A stretch of 64,000 bases of DNA from Zafaria cholistanensis (GCF_008580665.1 NZ_BKDJ01000009.1:111370-175369); one strand, 5' to 3'; counted from the stretch's first letter, positions 45,962 to 58,281 are shown. The notes: generated by a model from the sequence alone, not told the origin. Numbers and translations are program-made.

Positions 45962-48900
45962 CGGACAGGTGCACCACGGCGTCGGCGAGCGCGGCGAGGC
46001 GTTCGTCGTGGGTCACCAGCACCACGGCCCGATCCGCGAGGGCCACCCGCAGGTCCTCCATCAGGTCCAGGGCCTCGTCCTCGCCCAGGTGGGCCGTCGG
46101 CTCGTCCAGCAGCACCACCCGGGCGCGGGCGACCAGGGCCCGCGCCACCGCAACGCGCTGGCGCTGGCCGCCGGAGAGCTTGTGGCCCCCGGGGCCGACC
46201 CGCGTGGCCAAACCCTGCGGCAGCGCCCCGAACCAGCTGCCCAGGCCCACCATCCGCAGCGCATCTGCCATCTCCCGCTCCGTGGCCGGGTCCCCGGCGG
46301 CCCTGCCCAGCCCCAGGTTGGCCGCCAGGGAGGAGTCGAACAGGTGCGCTTCCTGCGGGCACCAGGCGATCTGGGCGGCCAGTGCGGCGCCCCGCGCGCG
46401 GTTTCCCGGCGTCCACGGATCCACCCCTCGGGGGCCCTCCAGCAGTTCCAGCGCCCCGGCGCGCGGACGCAGGATCCCCAGCATCCCGGCCACCACGGTG
46501 GACTTGCCCGCGCCCGAGGGTCCGGCCACGGCCAGCCAGCGCCCCGGCAGGACCTCCGCCTCCAGTGGCCCGGCGACGTCGGGCCCGGCGCCCCAGCCCA
46601 GCGTCGCCGCACGCAGCCGCAGGCCTCCCAGCGGCCCGGAAGCCCCGGCCTCCTCCATCGGGCCGGCGGCGAGCGGGGCCTCTTCCCCAGCGGTACCGAG
46701 CAGGTCCCCCACCCGGCGCAGCCGGTCCCGCAGCACCGGCAGTTCGCGCACGGATTCGGCCACGGATCCGAAGGGCTCCCCCAGCGCGAGCAGCAGCAGG
46801 GCTGCGACCGCTGCCATCTCCCCCGCCCCCGCCCCGGAGCCGCGGGCGGCGCGGCGCAGCGGCAGGGAGGCGCGGGCGTCCGCGGCACGGAAGCGGCGCA
46901 CGGCCTCCTCCCCGGCGCCGTTGGCGGCCAGGTCGGGGGCGGCGGCGAACAGGGCCGCCACGCGTTCGGCCAGCCACGAGCGCTGCGCAGCGGCGGCGGC
47001 CCCGGCACGGCGTTCGATGCGCAGCACCACCAGCGGCAGCGCCAGGAAGCCCAGGGCCCCCGCGGCCAGGGCGGCGGGAAGCGCGGCCGGGGCCGCCACG
47101 TGGATGGCGGTGGCGGTGGCCGCCCACGCGAGCAGCGCGGCCGGAAGCGGAACGACGGCGCGCGGGGCGGCGTCGCGGACCTCGTCGACGTCGCCGACCA
47201 GGTGCCCCAGGACGGCTCCGCCCCGGGCCAGCCGGCCCCACTGGGAGGGCCGGCATGCCAGGGCGTCCCACACCCGCACGCGCAGGTCGGTGGACCAGCG
47301 GAGCACGGCGTCGTGGACCGCGATCCGCTCCAGGTAGCGCAGCAGCGCACGGCCGATCCCGAAAAAGCGCACCCCCACGATCGCGACCATCAAGTGCAGC
47401 ACCGGCGGCTGGTGGCTTGCGGAGACGATCAGCCAGCCGGACACCCCGGAGAGCCCTGCTGCGGCCAGCGCCGCGGCGGCGGCCAGCAGCACCTCGCGGA
47501 GCAGGCCTCCGCTGCGCCACGGCAGCGCGGCCAGCGCGGCCAGCGCGGCCAGCGCGGCCAGCGCGGAACGCCATGACCCCAAAGGCGCGGATTCGGCGGC
47601 GGTGGCCACGGGCGCCTGGACGCCCGCGCCCTCCTGCGGCACCGGATCCGGCGTCGACGGCTTCCCCGGCGCATGGAATTCCGGCGTCTGCTGCTCCGGC
47701 GTCCGGTGCTCCGGCGTCGGGCCCTGGAGCAGGCGGGCCAGGGCGGAGTCGTGGCTGGCGGCGAGCACGGCCACCCGGCCGCGCACCCCTGCCAGGGCCT
47801 GCCGCACCGCCTGCGCGGAAACGGGGTCCAGGTGGGCCGTGGGCTCGTCGGCGAGCAGCAGGTCCACGGCCGGGTCGGAGGCGACCACCACCAGGGCGCG
47901 GGCGACGGCGGCCCGGCGCAGCTCGCCGGGGCTGCAGTCGGCGATCCGTGCCTGCGCCAGGTGGGCGCCGTTTACCCGCTCCAGCGCCGAGGCGACGGCC
48001 GCGACGGCGGCCGTCGCCGCGCCGCCGGTTCCGGCGGGTGCCCCGGATGCGGCCGCCGCGTACAGCTCAAGCTCCTCCCGCACCGTGGCCTCGGAGAACG
48101 ACGGGTGCTGGGGGATCCACGCGGTACGGGACCCGGGACGGCGCCGGACCGTGCCTTCGACCGTGGCCCGGGAGGCTGCGTCCATCCGGTCCGGGCCCAG
48201 TTGTCCCGCCACCGCGCGCAGGACGCTCGTCTTGCCGGTGCCGCTGGCGGTGGACAGCACGGCTGCGCCCCCTGCGGACAGCGCCAGCGAGAACCCGGCG
48301 ACAGCGGGGGCCGGAGCGCCCTCGTAGCGCACCTGCAGGGACTCAAGGGCCAGCACGCAGGGGCCCGGCGCCGTGGTGCCCGCGTCCGGGGCCCCGGAAG
48401 CCTCCAGGAGCCGGCGGGCGCGGCGCAGGGCCTCGCGGCCGTCCTCGGCGGAGTGGAAGGCCGAGCCGAGCTCGCGCAGCGGGGCAAAGCACTCCGGGGC
48501 CAGCATCAGCACCAGCAGGCCCGGCGCAAGCGCCATGTCCCCGTGGACCAGGCGCAGGCCGATGAAGACGGCGACCACGGCCACCGAGATGGTGGCGATC
48601 AGCTCCAGGGCCAGCCCGGAGACGAAGGCCGTGCGCAGCGTGCCCAGCGTGCCGGCGCGGTAGGCCTCGGAGACCTGGTGCAGGGCGCGGCGGCGCGGGC
48701 CCGCGCGGCGCAGCCCCACCAGGGCGGGCAGGCCCCGGGCCAGCTCGATGAGGTGGTTGGAGAGCCGGTCCAGCCCGGCTGCGGCCTGGGCCACGCGCTC
48801 CTCGGTGTGCTTTCCGATGAGGACCATGAACACCGGAACCAGCGGCACGGTGAGCACCACCACCAGGGCGCTGACCCAGTCGGCGAGGAGGATGCGCAGG

Positions 48901-49385
48901 CCGACCACCAGCGGCACGACGGCGGCGGAGACCAGGGCGGGCAGGTAGGTTGCGTAGTGGTTGTCCAGCGCGTCCAGCCCGCGGCTGGCCAGGGCGGCCA
49001 CTGCCCCGGGCCCCTCGGGCGCATCCGCGCCAGGTCCCCGGGGCGTGTTCGGGCCGGAGCCTTGGGGCGTGTTCGGGCTGCGGCGCAGCCGGCCCTCCAG
49101 CGCGGCGGCCACCAGATCCCCGCGCAGGCGTTCCTTGGCCCCCAGCGCCGCCCGGCGGGCCAGCGTCTTGGCGCCCCAGGCCGCCACGGCGCGCAGTCCC
49201 GTGCCGCCCAGCCCCAGGAGCAGCAGGCGCGGAGTGTCCGCGGTTCCGCCGGCGGCCAGTTGGGCGACGGCGGTGGCGATCGCCTCCGCGACCAGCACCA
49301 GGGCGACCGCCTTGAGCGCGGCCAGCGCCGCAAGTCCGGCAAGGGCTGCGCGGCCGGCCCGGCCGGAGGGGAGTTCGGGCTTCAC
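45933..49385 (-). CDS. cydDC: Fused CydD-CydC ABC exporter
   Basis: An 1150-residue fusion of the two halves of the cysteine/glutathione exporter needed for cytochrome bd assembly. Each half has a membrane domain and an ATPase. In the CydD half the ATP loop reads STASGTGKTS without the first glycine, and the signature reads CSPGEL rather than LSGGQ. In the CydC half GPSGAGKST, LSGGQRQR and LLDEPTAHLGED are all intact. The GTG at 49385 follows GGGAGGACC. It follows cydB in the same operon. Ala/Leu repeats (LAALAALAAL, 9-bp units) open the CydC half near 47520-47570. Fusions of cydD and cydC occur in actinobacteria. Confidence 0.92.
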   Translation of the reverse strand: MKPELPSGRAGRAALAGLAALAALKAVALVLVAEAIATAVAQLAAGGTADTPRLLLLGLGGTGLRAVAAWGAKTLARRAALGAKERLRGDLVAAALEGRLRRSPNTPQGSGPNTPRGPGADAPEGPGAVAALASRGLDALDNHYATYLPALVSAAVVPLVVGLRILLADWVSALVVVLTVPLVPVFMVLIGKHTEERVAQAAAGLDRLSNHLIELARGLPALVGLRRAGPRRRALHQVSEAYRAGTLGTLRTAFVSGLALELIATISVAVVAVFIGLRLVHGDMALAPGLLVLMLAPECFAPLRELGSAFHSAEDGREALRRARRLLEASGAPDAGTTAPGPCVLALESLQVRYEGAPAPAVAGFSLALSAGGAAVLSTASGTGKTSVLRAVAGQLGPDRMDAASRATVEGTVRRRPGSRTAWIPQHPSFSEATVREELELYAAAASGAPAGTGGAATAAVAAVASALERVNGAHLAQARIADCSPGELRRAAVARALVVVASDPAVDLLLADEPTAHLDPVSAQAVRQALAGVRGRVAVLAASHDSALARLLQGPTPEHRTPEQQTPEFHAPGKPSTPDPVPQEGAGVQAPVATAAESAPLGSWRSALAALAALAALAALPWRSGGLLREVLLAAAAALAAAGLSGVSGWLIVSASHQPPVLHLMVAIVGVRFFGIGRALLRYLERIAVHDAVLRWSTDLRVRVWDALACRPSQWGRLARGGAVLGHLVGDVDEVRDAAPRAVVPLPAALLAWAATATAIHVAAPAALPAALAAGALGFLALPLVVLRIERRAGAAAAAQRSWLAERVAALFAAAPDLAANGAGEEAVRRFRAADARASLPLRRAARGSGAGAGEMAAVAALLLLALGEPFGSVAESVRELPVLRDRLRRVGDLLGTAGEEAPLAAGPMEEAGASGPLGGLRLRAATLGWGAGPDVAGPLEAEVLPGRWLAVAGPSGAGKSTVVAGMLGILRPRAGALELLEGPRGVDPWTPGNRARGAALAAQIAWCPQEAHLFDSSLAANLGLGRAAGDPATEREMADALRMVGLGSWFGALPQGLATRVGPGGHKLSGGQRQRVAVARALVARARVVLLDEPTAHLGEDEALDLMEDLRVALADRAVVLVTHDERLAALADAVVHLSGRPAPAPVG

Positions 49386-49425
49386 GGGTGGGTCCTCCCT
49401 TGGCGGCGGGATTCAGGGGGCAGGG

Positions 49426-49455
49426 GTTCAGACGGCCGGGTTCAGACGACCGGGT

Positions 49456-49467
<12 letters not shown>
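49426..49467. repeat. 14-bp tandem repeat (x3) across the cydB stop codon
   Basis: Three 14-bp units of GTTCAGACGACCGG (49426-49439 with one change, 49440-49453, 49454-49467). The third contains the minus-strand stop of cydB at 49456-49458. Confidence 0.9.
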
Positions 49468-50478
<1,011 letters not shown>

Positions 50479-50514
50479 CGTCGATCCTTTGTTGATCTGT
50501 CCGGTGCCGGTCCG

Positions 50515-52101
50515 TCAGTAGGCGAAGGCGAGCACGTCGCCGCCGTCCCGGGCGCCGCCGGCGGCGCCGTCGTCGTGCCCGGCCAGTTCGGGCATGGCTG
50601 CCGGGACGCCGCCGCGGACGTAGCGCACCAGCATGACCACCTCGACCACCAGCAGGACCGCGTACACCGTGGCCAGGGCGATCGTGGAGAAGAGCAGCTC
50701 GCCCGCGCCAACGCCCGGGGATACGGCCGCGGCGGTGAACATGAAGACCTGGTCGATGCCGTCGAAGGTCGGGTTGGGGACCACGACGAACGGCTGGCGG
50801 CCCATTTCGGTGAAGATCCAGCCGGCCGAGTTGGCCGCGAACGGGGCCAGGATGCCCAACACGGCCAGCCGCGAAATCCACCTGTTGTCCGGAACTGTGC
50901 CCCTGCGCGTCATCCACAGCGCCACCAGCGCGGCGAACGCGGCCAGGCCGCCGAAAGTGATCATCAGGCGGAAACCCCAGTAGGTGACCTCCATCAGCGG
51001 CAGGTAGTTGATTTCCTCCCCGGCCCGCTCCCCGTACATCGGGTCGTCCGGCAGGTGCGTCCCATACTTCTCCTGGTACTCGGGCAGCAGCGTGTTCACG
51101 CCCTTGACCTCGGTGGTGAAGTCGCCATTGGCGAGGTAGGACAGCAGGCCGGGGACTTCGTACACGCCCACGACGTCCTCGCAGGTGGTGGCCCCCTCGG
51201 AGGCCAGGTTGCCCAGGGACAGGACGGAGAAGCCGGTGCCGTCGTGGCAGGCGGCCTCCGCCGCCGCCATCTTCATCGGCTGCTGCTCGAACATCAGCTG
51301 CGCCTGGTGGTGCCCGCTCAGCGCCACCCCCGCAAAGGACACCATCGCCACGGCCGCGCCGATGCGCAGGGACTTGATCCAGACCAGGTAGTCAGTCCGG
51401 TCACGGCCCCTCCCGCGCGCGGGATCCTCCCCGGCGACGACGCGCCCCTGGGCGTCCACGGTGTCGATGCCCAGGGCGCGGCGCCGGTACAGGTGGTACC
51501 AGGCCAGGCCCAGCAGGAAGCCCCCGGCCACGGAGAAGGCCCCGAAGACCGTGTGGGGAAACGTCACCAGTGCGGTGCTGTTGGTGAACACCGCCCAGGC
51601 ATCCGTCATCACGGCCCGGCCCCCCACCATGTCCACGCCCACCGGGTGCTGCATCCACGAGTTGGCCACCAGGATGAAGTAGGCCGAAAGGATCGAGGCG
51701 AGCGAGGCCATCCAGATGCACCCCAGGTGGAGGATCCGCGGCAGCCTGTCCCAGCCGAAGATCCACAGGCCAAGGAAGATGGACTCGACGAAGAAGGCCA
51801 GCAGCGCCTCCATGGCCAGCAGCGCCCCGAACACGTCGCCGACAAAGCGGCTGTACTCGCTCCAGGCCATGCCGAACTGGAACTCCTGGACGATGCCGGT
51901 GGCCACGCCCATGATGAAGTTGATCAGGAACAGCTTGCCCCAGAACTTGGTCATGCGGAGGTATTCCTCCCGGCCGGTGCGGTGCCACGCGGTTTGGAGC
52001 ACCGCCACGGTCAGGCCGAGGCCGATCGTCAGCGGCACCATCAGGAAGTGGTACACGGTGGTGATGCCGAACTGCCAGCGGGCAATCTCCAGCGGATCCA
52101 A
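50515..52101 (-). CDS. cydA: Cytochrome bd oxidase subunit I
   Basis: A 528-residue CydA. It oxidises menaquinol and reduces O2 at low-spin haem b558, b595 and d. The N-terminal haem histidine lies in ARWQFGITTVYHFLMVPL, and the second haem ligands are in SGHHQAQLMFEQQPMKMAAAEA (His and Met). The Q-loop following the latter is of the short type. TTG at 52101 is chosen because homology begins there and GGGAGGA lies seven bases upstream; a longer ATG start at 52167 would lie inside the operator. It leads the cyd operon, divergent from blaI, with three operators between. Confidence 0.94.
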   Translation of the reverse strand: MDPLEIARWQFGITTVYHFLMVPLTIGLGLTVAVLQTAWHRTGREEYLRMTKFWGKLFLINFIMGVATGIVQEFQFGMAWSEYSRFVGDVFGALLAMEALLAFFVESIFLGLWIFGWDRLPRILHLGCIWMASLASILSAYFILVANSWMQHPVGVDMVGGRAVMTDAWAVFTNSTALVTFPHTVFGAFSVAGGFLLGLAWYHLYRRRALGIDTVDAQGRVVAGEDPARGRGRDRTDYLVWIKSLRIGAAVAMVSFAGVALSGHHQAQLMFEQQPMKMAAAEAACHDGTGFSVLSLGNLASEGATTCEDVVGVYEVPGLLSYLANGDFTTEVKGVNTLLPEYQEKYGTHLPDDPMYGERAGEEINYLPLMEVTYWGFRLMITFGGLAAFAALVALWMTRRGTVPDNRWISRLAVLGILAPFAANSAGWIFTEMGRQPFVVVPNPTFDGIDQVFMFTAAAVSPGVGAGELLFSTIALATVYAVLLVVEVVMLVRYVRGGVPAAMPELAGHDDGAAGGARDGGDVLAFAY

Positions 52102-52145
52102 ACGAGTCCTCCCAGGGGGCGGGGCCTGCGGGCCCGGACTGTGTT

Positions 52146-52162
52146 TTCTACACGTCGTAGAA
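52146..52162. promoter_or_regulatory. BlaI-type operator 1 (cydA side)
   Basis: TTCTAC-ACGTC-GTAGAA, a palindrome with 6-bp arms and five-base centre. It lies just downstream of the expected cydA transcription start, since TAGGCT (52176-52171, minus strand) is the nearest -10 candidate. Confidence 0.8.
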
Positions 52163-52194
52163 CACAAACAAGCCTACTCCTGCGGAGAAACAAT

Positions 52195-52211
52195 TTCTAC
52201 TTGTCGTAGAA
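52195..52211. promoter_or_regulatory. BlaI-type operator 2 (middle)
   Basis: TTCTAC-TTGTC-GTAGAA, same arms and spacing as operator 1, centred 49 bases away. It covers the expected -35 region of the cydA promoter. Confidence 0.8.
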
Positions 52212-52229
52212 GTGGCAAAAACCACCTCC

Positions 52230-52246
52230 TTCTACCAGTGGTAGAA
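52230..52246. promoter_or_regulatory. BlaI-type operator 3 (blaI side)
   Basis: TTCTAC-CAGTG-GTAGAA, third identical-arm palindrome, centred 35 bases from operator 2. A TTGGAC box (52249-52254) starts three bases beyond it and has TGATAT after 16 bases, a plausible blaI promoter that bound repressor would block. Confidence 0.8.
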
Positions 52247-52360
52247 AGTTGGACCAATGCGCGGTACATTTGATATGGAAGCCGGCACGGAGCACCGCCC
52301 AGCGGACACCGCCGACCCTTCCGCACCACTGTTGGTTTTGTACCCCATAAGGAAGTCCCT

Positions 52361-52735
52361 TTGGCCACTCTCGGCGAACTCGAACGCACTGTCATGGATC
52401 TGCTCTGGGACAGTCCCGATGCGCTGACCGCAAACGACCTGCGCGACCGACTGGCCCAGGCCGAAGGCGAAGCCGGCAAGGAACTGGCCGTCACCACCGT
52501 GCTGACCGTCCTGGCCCGCCTCGAAAAGAAGCACCTGGTCACGCGCGAGCGCAGCAACCGGCCGCACCGCTACCGCGCGGTGATGAGCCGCGAGGAACAC
52601 ACCGTTGACCTCATGAACGAGGCCCTGGGCACGGTGCTGGACCGCGAAGCCGTACTGACCCGGTTCATTGGCGGGATCTCCGCCGACGAGGCCCAGGCGC
52701 TGCGGCGCATCCTCAACGACGCCCAGTCGGCCTAG
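52361..52735 (+). CDS. blaI: BlaI/MecI-family repressor
   Basis: A 124-residue winged-helix repressor of the BlaI/MecI family. Residues 1-75 form the DNA-binding domain (LGELERTVMDLLWD...VTTVLTVLARLEKKHLVTRERSNRPHRYRAV), and the C-terminal third dimerises. TTG at 52361 is chosen with AAGGAAG upstream. Cleavage sites in staphylococcal BlaI lie in the dimerisation part; none is assigned here. Relatives such as Rv1846c repress beta-lactamase genes and others. Three palindromes between it and cydA make cydAB a likely target. It is followed after 26 bases by an M56 peptidase gene. Confidence 0.92.
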   Translation: MATLGELERTVMDLLWDSPDALTANDLRDRLAQAEGEAGKELAVTTVLTVLARLEKKHLVTRERSNRPHRYRAVMSREEHTVDLMNEALGTVLDREAVLTRFIGGISADEAQALRRILNDAQSA

Positions 52736-52761
52736 CCCGCGGAGGGGGACCACCCGCCCTC

Positions 52762-53703
52762 GTGCTCACCGCTTCCTACCTGCTCGCGGCCCTCGCCGTC
52801 GTGCTGGCCTGGCCAGCCCCGGTGGCCCTTTCGCGTGCCCGGTGGACGGCCCGCTCCCCCTTCACGGCCCTGGTCCTGTGGCAGGCGATCGCACTGGCGG
52901 GCGGGCTGTCCATGATCGGGGCGATGCTGGTGTGGGGGCTGGAACCGCTGGGCAGCAGCCTGCTGGACGCCCTGGGCGGGCTGTGGCTGCTGGTCTTCGG
53001 GCTGCCCGGGGCCGCCGGGCTCGGGATCGTGCACGTGTTCGCGCTCAGCGCCGCCGCCCTGCTGGGGGCGCACCTGGTCTTCACCCTGCTGATCACCGCG
53101 GCCAAGGTCACCCGCCAGCGGGTCCGCCACCGGCGGCTGCTGAACCTGCTGAGCGACCCCTCCCCCTCCGACCCGAAAACGGTGGTCCTGGAACACGAGA
53201 TCCCGGTGGCCTACTGCCTGCCCGGATTCACCGGCCCCGTCACCGTGCTCTCCCGCGGACTGGTCGATGCCCTGGACGCGGAGGGGCTGCGGGCGGTACT
53301 GGCCCACGAGCGCGCCCACCTGGAACAGCGCCACGACCTGCTGGTGCTCGCCTTCGAATCCTGGCACCAGGCCCTGCCCTGGCTGCCCACCTCGCGGCTG
53401 GCCCGGCTGGCAGTGCAGGACCTGATCGAGATGCTCGCCGACGACGCCGCCCTGGAACAGGTCAGTGCCCCGGTGCTGCTGCGGTCGCTGCTCACCGCCG
53501 CCACCGGCACGGCCGAGGCGCTGTCGACCCCGGGCAGCATGGCCGCGGCCCCCACCGAGGAACTGTCCTCACGGCGCCTCAAGCGCCTGCTGTCCCCGGG
53601 GGGCATGCTGCCGGCGCCGGTGCGCGCCGGCGTGCTGTGCCTGGCGCTGCTGCTGCTGTGCATCCCGACGCTGCTGCTGGTCGCGCCCGGCCTGCTCGGC
53701 TGA
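52762..53703 (+). CDS. M56-family membrane metallopeptidase (BlaR1-like, sensor-less)
   Basis: A 313-residue membrane protein of peptidase family M56. Three helices in the first 115 residues, the zinc motif AVLAHERAHLEQRHD (HExxH) near residue 185, and a further C-terminal helix (AGVLCLALLLLCIPTLLLV). BlaR1 proteins have a penicillin-binding sensor domain of about 250 residues after this; here there is none. It should cleave or release the adjacent BlaI repressor when activated. The signal is unknown; given cydAB control, a respiratory or redox cue is plausible. GTG start at 52762 follows GGAGGGGGA. Confidence 0.9.
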   Translation: MLTASYLLAALAVVLAWPAPVALSRARWTARSPFTALVLWQAIALAGGLSMIGAMLVWGLEPLGSSLLDALGGLWLLVFGLPGAAGLGIVHVFALSAAALLGAHLVFTLLITAAKVTRQRVRHRRLLNLLSDPSPSDPKTVVLEHEIPVAYCLPGFTGPVTVLSRGLVDALDAEGLRAVLAHERAHLEQRHDLLVLAFESWHQALPWLPTSRLARLAVQDLIEMLADDAALEQVSAPVLLRSLLTAATGTAEALSTPGSMAAAPTEELSSRRLKRLLSPGGMLPAPVRAGVLCLALLLLCIPTLLLVAPGLLG

Positions 53704-53721
53704 GCGGCCGGGCGCGCCGCC

Positions 53722-55824
<2,103 letters not shown>

Positions 55825-56039
55825 GGATGATGCACTCCTTGAAAAAAAGGGGGTGGGGAACCATCTAAGGTTAGTCCCCCGCACCGACATTCGGGGTCCG
55901 CGGCCCTCCGCGCGGGGCCGCCAGGGGCCCGCAGCACAGGTTTTCGCTACGCGTAGAGCGAAAGCGGACCCTTTCCACGAAGGAAACGGGCCAAAAGCTG
56001 GTTTTATTGATGTACCTGGATCGACAGAGGGAGGTCGTC

Positions 56040-56264
56040 ATGACAGCGACAGTGGCAACGCGGGAACTGAATGCCTTGGACCGTTGCGATCGCTGCGGGG
56101 CACAGGCATACGTGCGGGCAGTCTTGGGGGCCTCGGGCGGGGAACTGCTCTTCTGCGGCCACCATGCGCGCGCGGTGGAGCCGAAGCTGCGTCCCCTGAC
56201 CATCGAATGGCAGGATGAAACGGGCCGTCTCCACCAGAAACCGACCTACAACGACGAGGACTGA
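56040..56264 (+). CDS. DUF7455 small zinc-binding protein
   Basis: A 74-residue protein recognised as the DUF7455 family. The N-terminal LDRCDRCGAQAYVRA gives a CxxC pair, and ELLFCGHHARAVEPKL adds Cys and His for a likely zinc site. ATG at 56040 follows GGGAGG and is better than the in-frame ATG at 56007. It lies downstream of parE in the opposite direction. The function is unknown; such genes sit near sigA or parE in many actinobacteria. A terminator follows. Confidence 0.85.
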   Translation: MTATVATRELNALDRCDRCGAQAYVRAVLGASGGELLFCGHHARAVEPKLRPLTIEWQDETGRLHQKPTYNDED

Positions 56265-56292
56265 GGTTCCCCCCGCGGATGCGGGCAACCAC

Positions 56293-56332
56293 GCGGAAAG
56301 GCCCCGGCGGTTTTCCGCCGGGGCCTTTCCGC
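56293..56332 (+). terminator. Terminator of the DUF7455 gene
   Basis: A perfect 18-bp inverted repeat (56293-56310 and 56315-56332) with loop TTTT. A partial copy of its right end (CCTTTCCGCATGCC) follows at about 56341. Confidence 0.85.
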
Positions 56333-57460
56333 ATGCCGGGCCCTTTCCGCATGCCGCGACTGCCAGCGCAGGGCCGGGAACCCAAAAGGCCACGGAGCTC
56401 ACGCCGCGGGGTTCAAAGTGCAGGGGTACCAGGGCGGTGCAGGGGTACCAGGGCACAAAAGCACAGGGCCGGCGCCGTGGACCACTCCAGGCAGTCGCGC
56501 TCTTACCGGCTATACGCTGTGCGGTTTCCCCGGTCAGCCGGGAATTGTCGGGACCAGCCCGACACGCTGTGGGCAAGATTTCGTGGACTCAAAGAACGCG
56601 GACTTAGAGAAAAGGCCCCAGCCGGTGCTCGAACACCGGCCGGGGCAACGGCCCAGGGCCTAAGCGAGAGGTCCGAACCATGCCACACCATGCAGCCCGG
56701 CCGACGATTCCGGCAGGCTCCCGCGGTCGCGACCCCCATCACCGAGCGCCTTCACCTCGCCCGAGCAGGGCAATTCTCCGCCCGCCCGGGCGCATTCGAT
56801 AGCAGCGTCATAGTTGCCGGACTGGCTGAATTGGGCCTTCGAACACGGGCCGTCCCTTGCCGTGGGCGCGCAGGCATGGGGAGAGTACCGCGACGAACGG
56901 CAGGCCAGCAATCGAGCCGGGTCCTCACGTCCGGGCGCTGCTGCGGCGGCGCGGCCCTGTTCCAGGTCGCGGCCTGGGCGCCGTCCCTCATCCCCGGCAC
57001 CCAAGCCCTGAAAGCCCTGAAAGCAACGATCGAAGCCAATCCCGCCCCCTGACGTGCGCTTACCGGCACTGTATGACCCGCCCTCAATCGTAAGGACGGG
57101 GCAGGCATTTATTTCAACTCATTTTGTTATGTCCGTAACCATTTCTGTTATTGACGCTGCCCGGCTCCGGTGTCATGGTGTTGGTGGGGCGTTCGGGCCC
57201 TGTCGTCGCTTCCAGGCAGGATGTCAACCGAACACAGGCCGCCTCCCCCAGGTGACAGGGCGGCCGGACGGGCCAGGTCTGGACACCACCCCCGGAGACC
57301 CACCCGTTATCCCCAGCTGGCGGGGCCGTCCCCCAAGAGGCCCCGCCAGCCCTTAAGCCGCGAAAGGCCCCTAGGGTGGCTGGGTGGGGATTCCGCGTTT
57401 CACCACGCAGGTGCCATAGAGAGCTCGGCGAAAGGGACTGTCCCGAGTTGCGTTGACTCC
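56333..57460. other. Gene-poor, less GC-rich stretch
   Basis: These 1128 bases hold no gene I can support. GGTACCAGGG repeats occur near 56422-56455. A plus-strand reading frame ending at 57052 (AALFQVAAWAPSLIPGTQAL) looks like the end of a decayed protein; I cannot name it. An AT-rich patch at 57107-57160 stands out from surrounding DNA and may be a promoter or insertion relic. Confidence 0.5.
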
Positions 57461-57461
57461 C

Positions 57462-57700
57462 TGACCTGCCCCAGGGATCGGTTACCCGAAAGGGCCTGAG
57501 GAGCGGGCCTCCCTTGAGAGGCCCGCAGACATGCCAAGACCCTGTCCACCGGAATTCCGCGCCCGTGCCGTGGCCGTGGCGCGCGCCGGCAAACCCATCA
57601 GCCGTGTGGCCGCCGAACCGGGCCTCAGCTAAGCATCAGCGAAGGCGGGCTGCACGACGGGGTCCCCTGACCAGATCTGCTGCCGGCTGCTTGGCGCGAG
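57462..57700 (+). pseudogene. IS3-family insertion sequence remnant
   Basis: TGACCTGCCCC at 57462 resembles the terminal repeat of IS3-family (IS407-group) elements. About 70 bases on, a reading frame starting at 57531 encodes RPCPPEFRARAVAVARAG, the opening of an IS3 OrfA helix-turn-helix, but stops after 33 codons at GLS. A few bases later another frame continues SISEGGLHDGV, the next expected part. So OrfA is frameshifted and truncated; no OrfB is visible. The right end was not located, so the end coordinate is approximate. Confidence 0.68.
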
Positions 57701-57852
57701 CGGCCTGCGGCTGCCACATGTACCGCAACCGGCTCCTGTCCTCCAGCCAGCATTCAGGGGTGCGTGAAAGGGGGTGTTGGGCCCGCAATCGGCGGTACCG
57801 GTCCAAGGCACGGGCGGCCCGGGCACCACAAGGCGCCTCGGCACCAAAGGCA

Positions 57853-58281
57853 CTACGGCACCAAAAGACACCACTCGGCCTGTGCCGCCCTTACCGCGAC
57901 GCACGATGGCCGTCCCCCCAACAGGTTGACGTCATCCAGGAGCATCGCGGCGCATTCTCCCGCACGGTGCCGGTTTACGCCATGATCCGCCCAATGGCCT
58001 CGTCTCGGCGGGCTCGCAAACCGGGACCGGGCAGTGGCACAGTGGCGGCTTCGCGGCACAGTGGCGGCTTCGCGGCCGGTATCGAGTAGATGCGCAGTGA
58101 AGGCATTCATGGTGGACTTGTGCAGCACTCCTGGCGCCCCTGTATCGCGGGCCCGCTCCAGGAACGCATTCACGCTGTTGGTGTAGCTCTTCACGGTAGC
58201 CGGGCTTTTGCGCCGGGCACGCGGAGACGGCACCCGGGACGGCGGCAGAAATGCGTGGTCAGGGGGTGCCGCAGTCGTCAT
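57853..58281 (-). pseudogene. Tyrosine recombinase/integrase pseudogene
   Basis: The frame starting near 58281 contains RRKSPATVKSYTNSVNAFL and STMNAFTAHLLDTG, the SAM-like N-terminal domain of a phage-type integrase. After a disordered stretch it contains HRAGECAAMLLDDVNLLGG, the box around the first catalytic arginine. The middle is shortened, and a 19-bp tandem duplication breaks the frame. No C-terminal H-x-x-R or Tyr region is visible. It is a dead gene next to the IS3 remnant. Confidence 0.72.
58036..58073. repeat. 19-bp tandem duplication in the integrase pseudogene
   Basis: GGCACAGTGGCGGCTTCGC occurs twice in contact (58036-58054 and 58055-58073). Nineteen is not a multiple of three, so the event is frameshifting. 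Confidence 0.92.
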
